DNA of 64,000 nt, from the NCBI GenBank assembly GCA_002327445.1, contig DCWA01000041.1, forward strand, positions 183,025-247,024, in the 5' to 3' direction. The notes under the pieces are model-generated. The model was given only the letters and a program-made list of their open reading frames with translations, did not search any database and was not told the origin of the DNA. Position numbers and translations under genes: made by a program. Source of the stretch: Desulfobacteraceae bacterium UBA2174. GTDB taxonomy: Bacteria; Desulfobacterota; Desulfobacteria; Desulfobacterales; UBA2174. Below, piece by piece: positions 1-8,370 of this stretch; the stretch's first letter is position 1; every line of letters begins with the position of its first letter.

Positions 1-421
1 TGTCGCCGATGGTCACCGGCGCCGTTGGCCCCGTGGCGAGGCGGTTGTAGACATCGTGCCAATCGGCATCGGTGATGTAGACCCGGCTGGCCAGCATGCA
101 GTCGTCGCCGATGACCACCGAGGCGGCGCTCTGGATTCGCACCCCGGGGCAGACCAGGGCGCTGCGGCCGATGCGGATGCGCCCCTGGCCCTCGAGGTTG
201 GACCAGACCGCCAGGCGCACCCGGCCGTCGGTGGTGGCAATGACCGTGGCGTAATCGCCGATGGAAATCCGGGGACCGAAGATCTCAACGCACCACGGAC
301 GCATGAAGGTGCAGCCCCGGCCAAGGCGGTCGAGATGGGGGCGCACGAAGCGACGGGCGTAAAACGCCTGGAAGCGCAGCCAGGCGCGTTTGACCCGGTA
401 GGGGCGATGGTCTTTTCGCAT
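1..421 (-). CDS. Hexapeptide-repeat O-acetyltransferase (partial, C-terminus outside window)
   Basis: In this frame the minus strand reads as a left-handed beta-helix acyltransferase. Imperfect hexapeptide repeats run through ISIGDY, GRIRIG, LVCPGVRI and VVIGDD, followed by a YITDADWHD segment in which the histidine resembles the catalytic residue of WcaF/maltose acetyltransferase-like enzymes. The likely ATG is at 421; the frame stays open upstream for a few codons into the neighbouring gene's end, so a slightly longer form is possible. It follows the 350-residue alpha/alpha-barrel gene by 30 bases on the same strand, so the two are probably cotranscribed. An acetyl-CoA-dependent sugar modification role is family inference. 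The gene runs off the left edge. Confidence 0.75.
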   Translation of the reverse strand, partial: MRKDHRPYRVKRAWLRFQAFYARRFVRPHLDRLGRGCTFMRPWCVEIFGPRISIGDYATVIATTDGRVRLAVWSNLEGQGRIRIGRSALVCPGVRIQSAASVVIGDDCMLASRVYITDADWHDVYNRLATGPTAPVTIGD

Positions 422-450
422 GCGGAATCGGCCGAAGGTGAATCCGGTGC

Positions 451-1503
451 TCAGCGATCCCCTGAGGGCCGCCAGAACCGGTGATTGAAGATACCGCCGG
501 CGGGTGTCAGGCCGAAGAGCGCGTCGGCCGCCAGCAGCACCACGGCGTTGGTCCAGGTGATCTTTTCCTCCGGCCAGACGGTCATGTCCGGCACGGTGTG
601 GCCGCACCAGTAGGTGCCGTCATCGAACCGCTTGTCGGCGATCCAGGCAAAAACGGCCGCCGCGGCGCTGCCGTTGCCCATGGCGGCCAGGGCCAGGCAC
701 AGCTCCGAGGTCTCGGCGATGGTGATCCACGGCTCGTCCGAAACGCACTTGACCCCCTGCCCCTTGACCACGAACTTGCTCCAGTATTTCTCGATGCGGC
801 GGCGGGCCTCGACGCCGGTCAACGCCCCGCAGAGCACCGGGTAGAACCAGTCCATGGAAAACCGCGACTTGGTGACGTTGAAGCGGTGACGCTCGTGGCG
901 GATGGCATGGGCCAGGCGCGCGGCGGCCGCCCGCCAGTCGGGCCGGCGGATGCCGAGCTGCTCCGCCGCCGCCAGGGCACAGCGCACACTCATCAGCACC
1001 GAGCTGGAGCCGGTGAGCAGGGCCATGGGGTCGACGCGCCCCTCGGGGCTGACGGCCCAGTGAATCTCTCCGCCGGGGGCCTGGAGCCCGAGGGCGAAAT
1101 CGATGGCGCGGGCCACGGTGGGCCAATAGGCTGCGAGAAAGTCCAGGTCACCGGTGAGCAGGTAGTGGTGGTAGACCCCCACGGCCATATAAGCCGACTG
1201 GTTGGCGTCCCGGGTCCGGTCTTCCGGCCGGCCTTGGCGGTAGGCGGCATACCAGCTGCCGTCTTCAAGTTGCTGGCCCTTCAGCCAGGCGAAGGCGCTC
1301 CGGGCCGCGTCCAGGTGGCCGGCCACCCCCAGGCCCATGGTTGCCTCCACGTGGTCCCACGGGTCGGTCTTGCCGCCGGCGTGCCAGGGGATTTCGCCGC
1401 TTTCCAGCTGCGTGTCGCGGATCAGGGCCGCCACGGCGGCGACATCCACCCGCGGGACCGGTTTAACCGTCGAGATGCCGACATCCATCATCGCCTTTGC
1501 CAT
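451..1503 (-). CDS. Alpha/alpha-barrel (prenyltransferase/six-hairpin glycosidase-like) protein
   Basis: A 350-residue soluble protein with repeated helical-hairpin signatures. These include a QLESGEIPWHAGGKTDPWDHVE segment near the N-terminus, a LEDGSWYAAY repeat like the QW motifs of terpene-cyclase-type barrels, and a C-terminal DDGTYWCGH segment. Such proteins are usually annotated as prenyltransferase or glycoside-hydrolase-like and often sit in polysaccharide gene clusters. The exact substrate cannot be read from the sequence. I chose the ATG at 1503 because the ORF extension upstream to 1665 has no family-like residues and would run through a good promoter. The acetyltransferase gene follows 30 bases downstream. 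Confidence 0.6.
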   Translation of the reverse strand: MAKAMMDVGISTVKPVPRVDVAAVAALIRDTQLESGEIPWHAGGKTDPWDHVEATMGLGVAGHLDAARSAFAWLKGQQLEDGSWYAAYRQGRPEDRTRDANQSAYMAVGVYHHYLLTGDLDFLAAYWPTVARAIDFALGLQAPGGEIHWAVSPEGRVDPMALLTGSSSVLMSVRCALAAAEQLGIRRPDWRAAAARLAHAIRHERHRFNVTKSRFSMDWFYPVLCGALTGVEARRRIEKYWSKFVVKGQGVKCVSDEPWITIAETSELCLALAAMGNGSAAAAVFAWIADKRFDDGTYWCGHTVPDMTVWPEEKITWTNAVVLLAADALFGLTPAGGIFNHRFWRPSGDR

Positions 1504-1573
1504 TGCTGCGAGGATATCCGACCGACGGTGCCGATCGGCCCGGGAAAAGTTTGGGTCAACACTGAAGTGGCCC

Positions 1574-1602
1574 CTTATAGATGGATTTTCCGCCCCGGGC
1601 AA
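1574..1602 (-). promoter_or_regulatory. Candidate sigma-70 promoter for the alpha/alpha-barrel gene
   Basis: On the minus strand TTGCCC (1597-1602) is separated by exactly 17 bases from TATAAG (1574-1579). The predicted start lies about 60 bases before the ATG at 1503. It matches 4/6 and 5/6 of the consensus boxes. Confidence 0.45.
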
Positions 1603-1698
1603 GCCCCAAGCACGGATCGCCGGGCCTTGACAGGGCCTTGCCCGATCCGCTAAGCAAAAAGTCAAACCAATCGCGGCACATCAAGGTTATGCCAGGCC

Positions 1699-1727
1699 AA
1701 CGCCATCCCGACCTTGGGGATGGCGTT
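1699..1727 (+). repeat. Leader hairpin upstream of the symporter
   Basis: Perfect 11-bp inverted repeat (AACGCCATCCC / GGGATGGCGTT) with a 7-base loop, about 75 bases before the symporter ATG. A second GC-rich 8-bp pair (CCGCCGGC / GCCGGCGG) lies between it and the start codon. No T-run follows, so this is more likely a leader structure than a terminator. Confidence 0.4.
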
Positions 1728-1800
1728 TGTCATGGGGGGGCTTCACCCGCCGGCGCCGATTCCCGGGGCAGGCGGCGCGGCCGGCGGAAAAGGGGCTCCC

Positions 1801-3417
1801 ATGGCTGTCAAGATCGCAGTGCTGAGCGGCTATTTCATCGTGATGCTGATCATCGGCATGATTGCGCGAACCCGCTGGAAGTCCACGCCGGAGAGCTATT
1901 TTCTGGCCGACCGGCGCCTCGGTCCCATCGTGCTGCTCGGCACCATGGCGGCCACCAACTTTTCAGCCTTTACCGTCTTCGGGACCTCCGGTGCCGGATA
2001 CCGTGACGGGTATGCCTTCTTTCCCATCATGGGTTTCGGCACCGGGTTCATGGCCATCACCTTCTGGCTGCTGGGCCGCCGCGTCTGGGAACTCGGCAAG
2101 ACCCGCGGCCTGATCACGCCCTCGGAACTGGTGCGTTCCATCTACGGTAGCCGGCTGCTCAGTGTGCTGTTTGCCTGCGTCCTGATCGTTTTCACCATTC
2201 CCTACCTTGCCCTGCAGCCCATGGCGGCCGGCTACGCCCTGGAAGCCCTGGTGGGGCTGCCGTATTTTCAAGGCTGCCTTTTGGTGACCGGGGTGATCCT
2301 CCTGTACACCCTGCGCGGCGGCATGCGCGCCGTGGCCTGGACCGACGTGTTCCAGGGGGGCTTGATGGTCGTGCTTCTGGTGGTTTCGCTGGTGCTGGTG
2401 GTCACCCATCATGGGGGACTTGCCGCGGCCAACCGAAAGGTCCTGGCCGCCTGCCCGGCCCTGTTTTCCCGTCCGGGGGGCCTGAACTACTACACCCCGG
2501 CCATCTGGTTCAGCTATATGCTCCTGTGGTTCTTCTGCGACCCGATGTTTCCCCAGCTCTTTCAGCGCTTTTTCGCCGCCCGCAACCCGCGGAGTCTCCG
2601 TGGCACGATGCTCTGGTATCCGCTGGTGTGCACAGTGGTCTTTTTCCCCCCGGTGGCCATCGGAATTCTGGGACGGCTCTCGTTTCCGTTTCTGGCCGGC
2701 AAGGAAGCCGATCGGATCCTGCCCATGGTAATTACCCAGATCAGCGGCGAGGCCATGGCGGCTTTGGTGATCACCGCCGGGCTGGCGGCCCTGATGTCCA
2801 CTATGGACAGCCAACTGCTCACCCTGAGTTCCATCTTCACGCGGGACATCCAGCCGCTGGTCTCACGGCGCGAGGCGTCCGGGGGCGTCGCCGGCCGTCT
2901 TTTCGTGATTTTCCTCAGTCTTTGCGGCTTGGCCCTGGCTTACAAGCCGCCGGCCACCATCCTCCAGATCGCCACCGAAACCTTCACCGGTCTGGCGGTG
3001 CTGTTTCCCACCGTGGTCTTCAGCCTCTATTTGAAGCGGGTACACCCGGCGCCGGCCATCGCGTCCATCCTGACCGGCGAAAGCCTGCTGGTCGCTTTCC
3101 ACTTCCAATGGATACCGAGCGGTTCATTCCTGCCGGTGGTGTGGATCCTGCTGGCGGCCTTCGGCGTCTATCTGGTCCTGCATGGGCTGGTGCTGCGCCA
3201 GCCGTTCAGCGTCCCCGTCTGGCTGCGCGACCCCTATTTCTGGATGCTGGCGTCGGTGTTCGCCCTGGCGATGGATTTCTGGGCCTGGGGCCGGATCGGC
3301 CCCCTGGTGCTGGGGATGCCGGCCTGGATCGGCTACTTCGCGATGCTCTCGATCCTGCAGACGGCGGTGATGTGGCTTTGGGCGAAAGACACCGCGAAGG
3401 ATGGCGAAAAATCCTGA
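1801..3417 (+). CDS. Sodium:solute symporter family (SSS) transporter
   Basis: A 538-residue integral membrane protein with about 13 hydrophobic segments, the usual size for the SSS family (PutP, PanF and relatives). It starts with a hydrophobic helix (KIAVLSGYFIVMLIIG), followed by the ESYFLADR segment and NFSAFTVFGTSG, typical of TM2. Near residues 330-350 is the conserved STMDSQLLTLSS segment of TM8. These features indicate Na+-driven uptake of an organic solute. The substrate (carboxylate, amino acid or vitamin) is not deducible. The ATG at 1801 was chosen because the 29 extra residues upstream are glycine/proline-rich and overlap the leader hairpins. It converges on the PFK gene with only three bases between stop codons. 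Confidence 0.88.
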   Translation: MAVKIAVLSGYFIVMLIIGMIARTRWKSTPESYFLADRRLGPIVLLGTMAATNFSAFTVFGTSGAGYRDGYAFFPIMGFGTGFMAITFWLLGRRVWELGKTRGLITPSELVRSIYGSRLLSVLFACVLIVFTIPYLALQPMAAGYALEALVGLPYFQGCLLVTGVILLYTLRGGMRAVAWTDVFQGGLMVVLLVVSLVLVVTHHGGLAAANRKVLAACPALFSRPGGLNYYTPAIWFSYMLLWFFCDPMFPQLFQRFFAARNPRSLRGTMLWYPLVCTVVFFPPVAIGILGRLSFPFLAGKEADRILPMVITQISGEAMAALVITAGLAALMSTMDSQLLTLSSIFTRDIQPLVSRREASGGVAGRLFVIFLSLCGLALAYKPPATILQIATETFTGLAVLFPTVVFSLYLKRVHPAPAIASILTGESLLVAFHFQWIPSGSFLPVVWILLAAFGVYLVLHGLVLRQPFSVPVWLRDPYFWMLASVFALAMDFWAWGRIGPLVLGMPAWIGYFAMLSILQTAVMWLWAKDTAKDGEKS

Positions 3418-3420
3418 AGT

Positions 3421-4548
3421 TCACGCGTCGCCGAAGGAGATGCCCATGTCCCGGGCCGCGCGGATCACGTCGCTGGTCAGCGGCACGAGGTTCATCCGGT
3501 CCAGGGCGTCCTCCAGGGGAACGCTCTTGATGTGCGGCGGATCCAGGGCCACCATCTGGCCGAAAAACCCCTCCCGCGCCAGGCGCACGGCGGCCGAGCC
3601 GAAGCGCGTGGCCAGGAGCCGGTCGAAGGTGGTGGGATGCCCGCCGCGCTGCAGGTGGCCCAACACCAGGGAACGGGATTCGTAGCCGGTGCGCCGCTCG
3701 ATCTCGACGGCCACGTACTCGCCGATCCCGCCCAGGCGCACCTCCTGGCCGACCTTTTTTCCCCGGGTGCGCAGGGTCTCGCCCCGGGCGGTGGCGCCTT
3801 CGGCGGCCACCACGATGGCGAACCGCCGGCCGGCGGCGTAGCGGGCCTGGATCTTGGCCGCCACGTGTTTCAGATGGAAGGGGATCTCGGGAATCAGGAT
3901 CACGTCGGCACCGCCGGCCACGCCGCTGTTGAGGGCGATCCAACCGGCATAGCGGCCCATCACCTCCACCACCATGACCCGCTGGTGGCTCTCGGCGGTG
4001 GAGTGCAGCTTGTCGATGGCGTCGGTGGCGGTGGAAACCGCCGTGTCGAAGCCGAAGGTGATCACCGTGGCGGCGATGTCGTTGTCGATGGTCTTGGGAA
4101 CCCCGATCACCGGCATGCCCTTTTGGAAAAAGCGCCGTGCGATCTTGAGGGTCCCGTCGCCACCGATGACGATCAGGGCGTCGAGGCCGAGTTTCCTGAA
4201 GTTGGCCAGGGCTTCGTCGGAGCGGTCCTTTTCCACCCACTCCTTGCCCTGTCGCACCGGGAAGGCGAAGGGGTTGCCCCGGTTGGTGGTCCCCAGGATC
4301 GTGCCGCCCATGTTGAGGATGCCCTTGACGTCCTCGGGCCCCAGGGGATGCACGGCCGTCTCGGGCTTGAGCAGGCCGGCGAATCCCTCGCGGATGCCGC
4401 AGATCTGCCAGCCGGTGTTCAGGGCGGTCTTGACCGCGGCCCGGATCACGGCGTTGAGGCCCGGGCAGTCGCCGCCGCCGGTGAGGATCCCCATGCGGGG
4501 CCGGCTGGCGGCGGGGATCGAATCGCTTTTACTGGAACGCTTGGCCAT
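3421..4548 (-). CDS. 6-phosphofructokinase, mixed ATP/PPi subgroup
   Basis: A 375-residue PFK that phosphorylates fructose 6-phosphate in glycolysis, or acts reversibly if it is PPi-linked. Visible motifs are the N-terminal GGGDCPGLN (about 24-32), GGDGT (129-133), PKTIDND (151-157) containing the catalytic aspartate, and the MGRYAGWIAL substrate loop. The glycine in GGDGT is typical of ATP enzymes, whereas the lysine of PKTIDND is typical of PPi enzymes. That combination places it in the mixed clade III, so the phosphoryl donor is uncertain. The start at 4548 is preceded by GGAGG at good spacing. It lies 108 bases downstream of the FAD oxidoreductase and is probably in the same minus-strand operon. 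Confidence 0.9.
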   Translation of the reverse strand: MAKRSSKSDSIPAASRPRMGILTGGGDCPGLNAVIRAAVKTALNTGWQICGIREGFAGLLKPETAVHPLGPEDVKGILNMGGTILGTTNRGNPFAFPVRQGKEWVEKDRSDEALANFRKLGLDALIVIGGDGTLKIARRFFQKGMPVIGVPKTIDNDIAATVITFGFDTAVSTATDAIDKLHSTAESHQRVMVVEVMGRYAGWIALNSGVAGGADVILIPEIPFHLKHVAAKIQARYAAGRRFAIVVAAEGATARGETLRTRGKKVGQEVRLGGIGEYVAVEIERRTGYESRSLVLGHLQRGGHPTTFDRLLATRFGSAAVRLAREGFFGQMVALDPPHIKSVPLEDALDRMNLVPLTSDVIRAARDMGISFGDA

Positions 4549-4656
4549 GGCGGAAGCCTCCTTGGGCGTCAATCCGGGGTGACGCGAGTGTGGCGACGCT
4601 GGCGCGGACGGGCTCCGGATCACCTTCCGGCATCTCGTCGTGATGAAGCCGGGTCG

Positions 4657-5988
4657 CTATCCGTAGTAGAGCCGATCCTCGATCTTCATGAACCCGCGGA
4701 TGGCGTGGGCGGCGCCGTGGGTGACCGGATCCGCGGGCCAGGGCAGCACCTTGCGCCCGACGAAAAACATCTCGGTGCGCCAGGTGCGCCGTCCGGCGAT
4801 GAGCTCGGCGATGGTGCGGCCGTTGAAATGGGTCAGGGACACCCCGTGGCCGATGCATCCCAGGGAGAATATCGCCGTCCGGTCCGCGCCGAGAAATCCG
4901 ATCACAGGAGTCATGTCCAGCGTCACGGAGACCGGCCCGCCCCAGCGATGGGTGAAACGGATCCCGCGCAGCTGGGGGAAAACTTCCGTCACGTGCCGCT
5001 CCAGGTGGCCGAAGATTTTTTCGTTGAGATCCCCGTCCAGATCGTCGCCGTAGGTGAGCGAGACATCCCCGCCGCCCATGACGATGCGATTGTCCCGGGT
5101 CAAGCGATAGTAGTGGATCAGGTCCCGGGCATCCTCCACGCCGGCCCGGCAGCGCCATCCGATGCCGTCCATTTGCGCGTCGGTGAGCGGTTCGGTCATC
5201 ACGATGTGGGTAAAGACGGGCCGCTGCAGCGACCGGAGCTGGGGGAACAGGACGGAGTAGGCGTTGGTGGCCAGCACGAGGTACTCGGAGCGGATCTCGC
5301 CGGTTGCTGTCTTGACAATGTATCCGCCCCCGGTGTGTTTGGCGAAACCCGTCACCGGCGAATTTTCGTGGATTGTGGCACCCATCCGTTCAGCCAGGGC
5401 CTTCATCCCCCGGGCCAACTTGGCCGGATGCAGGATGCCGCAGCGCGGTTCGAACCATCCGATCCGGTAATAATCGGTGCGAAACTCCTGCCTCAACCGA
5501 TCCCGGTCCCAGCGCTCGATTCCCGTGGCACCCCACTTTTCGATGATCTTGAAATCGTGCGCCACCCGCCGGACCTGGGCGGGGCTGGTGCCCACCAGCA
5601 GGTAGCCGCTGCGCTCGTAGTCGCAGTCGATGCCGTTATCGGCGATCAGCTCGTGCAGGCCGTCCACCGCCGCCTCCATGTAAGCGTGGGCGGCCCGGGC
5701 GCTGCCATCGTCGAACCGGAACCGGGTGATTCCCTTGGTCAGCCCGAACAGGGTCATGGAAAAGCCGCCGTTGCGGCCGGAAGCGCCATAGCCGCAGACA
5801 TCGGATTCGATCACCCGCACATCGATGCCGGCATCGAGGCGCTTGAGGTGATAGGCGGTGGACAGGCCGGTGTATCCCCCGCCGATGACGGTCACGTCGG
5901 CCCGCTGGCTGCCCGCCAGGGGCGGGTTGGCCGCAATCGGCGCGGGCAGGGATTCCAGCCACCAGCTCTTTGACGCGTAGTCGCTCAT
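4657..5988 (-). CDS. FAD-dependent oxidoreductase of the DAO/gamma-glutamylputrescine oxidase type
   Basis: A 443-residue flavoprotein. It has an N-terminal Rossmann signature (VTVIGGGYTGLSTAYHL, about 29-45), the GYGASGRNGGFS segment characteristic of PuuB/OrdL-like amine oxidases, and a late FAD-contact region with SLGCIGHGVSLTHFNG. The family oxidises amines or amino acids with FAD; the substrate here is unknown. The ATG at 5988 has a strong GGAGGAG ribosome-binding site and overlaps the stop of the RluA gene as ATGA, which suggests translational coupling. The ORF extension further upstream lies within the RluA gene and is not real. Confidence 0.85.
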   Translation of the reverse strand: MSDYASKSWWLESLPAPIAANPPLAGSQRADVTVIGGGYTGLSTAYHLKRLDAGIDVRVIESDVCGYGASGRNGGFSMTLFGLTKGITRFRFDDGSARAAHAYMEAAVDGLHELIADNGIDCDYERSGYLLVGTSPAQVRRVAHDFKIIEKWGATGIERWDRDRLRQEFRTDYYRIGWFEPRCGILHPAKLARGMKALAERMGATIHENSPVTGFAKHTGGGYIVKTATGEIRSEYLVLATNAYSVLFPQLRSLQRPVFTHIVMTEPLTDAQMDGIGWRCRAGVEDARDLIHYYRLTRDNRIVMGGGDVSLTYGDDLDGDLNEKIFGHLERHVTEVFPQLRGIRFTHRWGGPVSVTLDMTPVIGFLGADRTAIFSLGCIGHGVSLTHFNGRTIAELIAGRRTWRTEMFFVGRKVLPWPADPVTHGAAHAIRGFMKIEDRLYYG

Positions 5989-6755
5989 CCGCCACTCCTC
6001 CTGTTCGGCTTGAGGACGCCGTCTTCCCTTGTTGCGAATGGCAGCGCCGATGAAAAACCGTTCCGTTCCCATGCCGGTTCCCCCGGCGGCCAGGACCAAC
6101 CCGGCGGATCCGGCGCGACGATCTCCACCGCCTGGTCGCGCGTCGGGTGATCGAACCGCAGGCACCTGGCATAGAGGGCGATGGCGCCGCCGGGCAGCGG
6201 CGCGCCGGCCCCGTATTTGAGGTCCCCGAGGATCGGATGCCCCACGGCAGCCATCTGGACCCGGATCTGATGGCTGCGGCCGGTGTGCAGCGCCACCTCC
6301 AGCAGGCTCGCTCCGCCCTCGGTGGCGAGGACCCGGTAGTCCAGCAGCGCCTGGCGCGCTCCGGGATCATTCGGCCCCGTCACCTCGCTGCGCCGCCGCC
6401 GGGACACCTTGCGCAGCCAGTGCTCCAGGCGGCCCGCATCGGTATCAAAGCGACCCGAGACCACGGCGCGGTAGGTCTTCCGGATGCGTCCCTCGCGGAA
6501 GGCGGCCGACAGCCGGGCCGCGGCCTTGGACGTGCGCGCCAGCACGACGACGCCGGCCACAGGGCGGTCCAGGCGGTGCACCAGCCCCACGAAAACGTTG
6601 CCCGGCTTGCGGTACTTTTCCTTCAGGTAGGCCTGGACCGCATCGACCAGGGTCGCATCGCCGCTGGCGTCGGCCTGGCACGGCACACCGGCCGGCTTGT
6701 TGACGGCCAGCAAGTGGTTGTCCGCATAAAGAATTTCCAGGCGCGCGTCAGCCAT
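5985..6755 (-). CDS. RluA-family pseudouridine synthase
   Basis: A 256-residue enzyme isomerising uridine to pseudouridine in rRNA or tRNA. The catalytic HRLDR motif is at about residues 60-64 (Asp63), preceded by the LAVNKPAGVP strand and followed by KTYRAVV and the GRSHQIRVQMAAVGHPILGD block, all RluA hallmarks. There is no N-terminal S4 domain, so it resembles RluA/TruC-type short members rather than RluC/D. The ATG at 6755 was preferred over a TTG five codons upstream. The target uridine is not predictable. It is the first gene of a probable operon with the FAD oxidoreductase and PFK. Confidence 0.88.
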   Translation of the reverse strand: MADARLEILYADNHLLAVNKPAGVPCQADASGDATLVDAVQAYLKEKYRKPGNVFVGLVHRLDRPVAGVVVLARTSKAAARLSAAFREGRIRKTYRAVVSGRFDTDAGRLEHWLRKVSRRRRSEVTGPNDPGARQALLDYRVLATEGGASLLEVALHTGRSHQIRVQMAAVGHPILGDLKYGAGAPLPGGAIALYARCLRFDHPTRDQAVEIVAPDPPGWSWPPGEPAWERNGFSSALPFATREDGVLKPNRRSGG

Positions 6756-6821
6756 GTGCCGTGGTTGCAAACCGGCAGGAAATCGACCGCGTTGGGGGAA
6801 AGGGTTGAATTCCGTCAGTTT

Positions 6822-7370
6822 TCAGGCTTCGGCGGCCCCGCCCCGCCGGGCGACGAACCCCATGGTGTTGAGGCCGGTCGCCGAGGAGGTGCCGGCGATC
6901 TTGGCCAGGTAAACGGCGCCCAGGCGGTCGATGTGGCCGGCGACATTGTCGAAATAGTTGTAGTGGACCTGCTCCTCGTCGATGACGACCTCGAAGATCT
7001 TGGCCGTGACGCTGTCGCCCACCTCCCGGCAGATGTTGAGAAACTGGTTGTACGCCGTGATGGCCTTGTCCTCTTCGATGGCATCGAAGGGAAAAATCGC
7101 CTCCACCGCCTGCCCCTTTTCAACCGGGCCGGCCTTGTCGATGGTCGGCTCGCCGCCGAGTTCCTTGATCCGCTCGGCGAACATCTCGGCATGGCGCATC
7201 TCGTCGATGGCGATGAGCTTCACCTTGGCGGCCAGCTCGCCGAAATCCATGTCGTCGAGGTTGTAATGCTGGTTCATGTACTGATGGATGGCTTGCAGCT
7301 CGAGAGCCCGGGCCTGGTTGAGAACGGCGATGACCTTTTCCTTGGACGAGGGGGCGGTTTTCTTGGCCAT
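6822..7370 (-). CDS. Bacterioferritin-like diiron protein
   Basis: A 182-residue four-helix ferritin-like protein. Diiron ligands are visible as LELQAIHQYMNQH in helix 1, DEMRHAEMFAERI in helix 2, and later EEDKAITAYNQF and DEEQVHYNYF, giving the paired E/ExxH pattern. It probably stores iron or detoxifies peroxide in the cytosol. It differs from classical bacterioferritin by lacking an obvious haem-binding methionine context and by a short alanine-rich C-terminal tail. The start at 7370 has an excellent AGGAGG site; the 22-residue ORF extension upstream is not supported. It follows the trmL-like gene by about 60 bases. Confidence 0.85.
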   Translation of the reverse strand: MAKKTAPSSKEKVIAVLNQARALELQAIHQYMNQHYNLDDMDFGELAAKVKLIAIDEMRHAEMFAERIKELGGEPTIDKAGPVEKGQAVEAIFPFDAIEEDKAITAYNQFLNICREVGDSVTAKIFEVVIDEEQVHYNYFDNVAGHIDRLGAVYLAKIAGTSSATGLNTMGFVARRGGAAEA

Positions 7371-7432
7371 GGCATACCTCCTTTGGGGTTGAAAAGTGGT
7401 GCATTCACTTTGGCACGAGGCGCGGCAAGGCG

Positions 7433-7927
7433 TCAATAAGGCCCGCGCAGGCTCTCGTAAAGCGCGATGGCGGCAGCCGTCGACAGGTTCAGGCTTCTGA
7501 TCCGGTTGCCGATGGGAATACGAAAAGACCGGTCCCGGTAGCGCTCGAACAGCGCCGGCGGCAGCCCCCGGCTCTCGCTGCCGAAAACGAGAAAAAGCCT
7601 CCCGGGCCGGGGCATGTCCCAGAACAGGCGTTCACCGACCTTGCTGAAAAGCGCCATCTCTGCTGCCGCCGGTGCCAGGGCGGCCTCGAAGGTGGCGAAG
7701 TCCTTCCAGACCCACAGGTCGACCCGGGGCCAGTAGTCGAGCCCGGCCCGCCGCACGTGGCGGTCATCCAGGCGAAATCCCAGCGGTTCGATGAGGTGCA
7801 GCCGCGCCCCGGCCCCGAGGCAGGTGCGGCCGATATTGCCCGTGTTCCAATGCACCTCCGGATGCACCAGCACCACGTGGCGCTCGCCGATGACAGGGTC
7901 CTCGCCGGGGACGGGCTGGGTCGCCAT
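7433..7927 (-). CDS. trmL: SPOUT-family tRNA (cytidine/uridine-34-2'-O)-methyltransferase, TrmL-like
   Basis: A 164-residue minimal SPOUT methyltransferase. The three trefoil-knot motifs are clear: HWNTGNIGRTCLG near the N-terminus, LFLVFGSESRGLP in the middle, and IRSLNLSTAAAIALYE at the C-terminus. TrmL methylates the ribose of the wobble base in tRNA-Leu isoacceptors using SAM. Length and motif order fit TrmL rather than the larger TrmH/RlmB enzymes. The ATG at 7927 was selected because family homology begins a few residues later; the ORF upstream runs antisense-like through the zinc-ribbon gene. It lies 10 bases after that gene's stop, so the two are cotranscribed. Confidence 0.87.
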   Translation of the reverse strand: MATQPVPGEDPVIGERHVVLVHPEVHWNTGNIGRTCLGAGARLHLIEPLGFRLDDRHVRRAGLDYWPRVDLWVWKDFATFEAALAPAAAEMALFSKVGERLFWDMPRPGRLFLVFGSESRGLPPALFERYRDRSFRIPIGNRIRSLNLSTAAAIALYESLRGPY

Positions 7928-7937
7928 GGAACGTGGC

Positions 7938-8249
7938 CTACCGAGGTGCGCCGCAGTAGGGGCAGTAGTTGAAATCCGGCGCCAGGGGACGGCCGCAGCG
8001 GCGGCAGGTCGGCGCCGGGCGAAGATCTTCCACCGTCGGCCCGGGCCGTTGCGGGGCAAAGCCCATCTGGCAGTGATCGCACCAGAGCACCTCTTCGCCT
8101 TTCGAAACCCTGAACAATGGAATGAAAAAGAAACTGAAATACTGGTCGACGCGCTGCCGGGAGGCCGTTGCCTGGCCGCAGCGCGGGCAGGTGGCGGGAC
8201 GCTTGTCGAGCCGGGTACGTTTGGGCTGGATACCGGCGATGATGAACAT
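7938..8249 (-). CDS. Zinc-ribbon protein
   Basis: A 103-residue protein with three CxxC pairs: CPRCGQ (residues about 21-24), CDHCQ in the middle, and a C-terminal CRRCGRPLAPDFNYCPYCG ribbon. The central region is hydrophobic and aromatic (YFSFFFIPLF). This arrangement (ribbon, aromatic stretch, ribbon) is common in small proteins annotated as zinc-ribbon domain proteins. No enzymatic function can be assigned. Its start at ATG 8249 is preferred over a TTG two codons upstream. It heads the operon zinc-ribbon - trmL - bacterioferritin-like and is divergent from the amidohydrolase gene. Confidence 0.75.
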   Translation of the reverse strand: MFIIAGIQPKRTRLDKRPATCPRCGQATASRQRVDQYFSFFFIPLFRVSKGEEVLWCDHCQMGFAPQRPGPTVEDLRPAPTCRRCGRPLAPDFNYCPYCGAPR

Positions 8250-8302
8250 GGGCAAAAGTCTTCTTGGAGGCGGCGGTGTCGCCGGTTGAATTCAACGTGC
8301 TC

Positions 8303-8330
8303 ATATTATAACAGTTGCGAATCGGGTCAA
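8303..8330 (-). promoter_or_regulatory. Candidate promoter for the zinc-ribbon/trmL/ferritin operon
   Basis: Minus-strand TTGACC (8325-8330), a 16-base spacer and TAATAT (8303-8308). On the plus strand the same AT-rich spot also offers TTGAAT - 15 - TATAAC (8286-8312), which could serve the divergent amidohydrolase. Confidence 0.4.
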
Positions 8331-8370
8331 TGCTTTCATCACACACGCGATACCTCATGAGGATGCCGCC

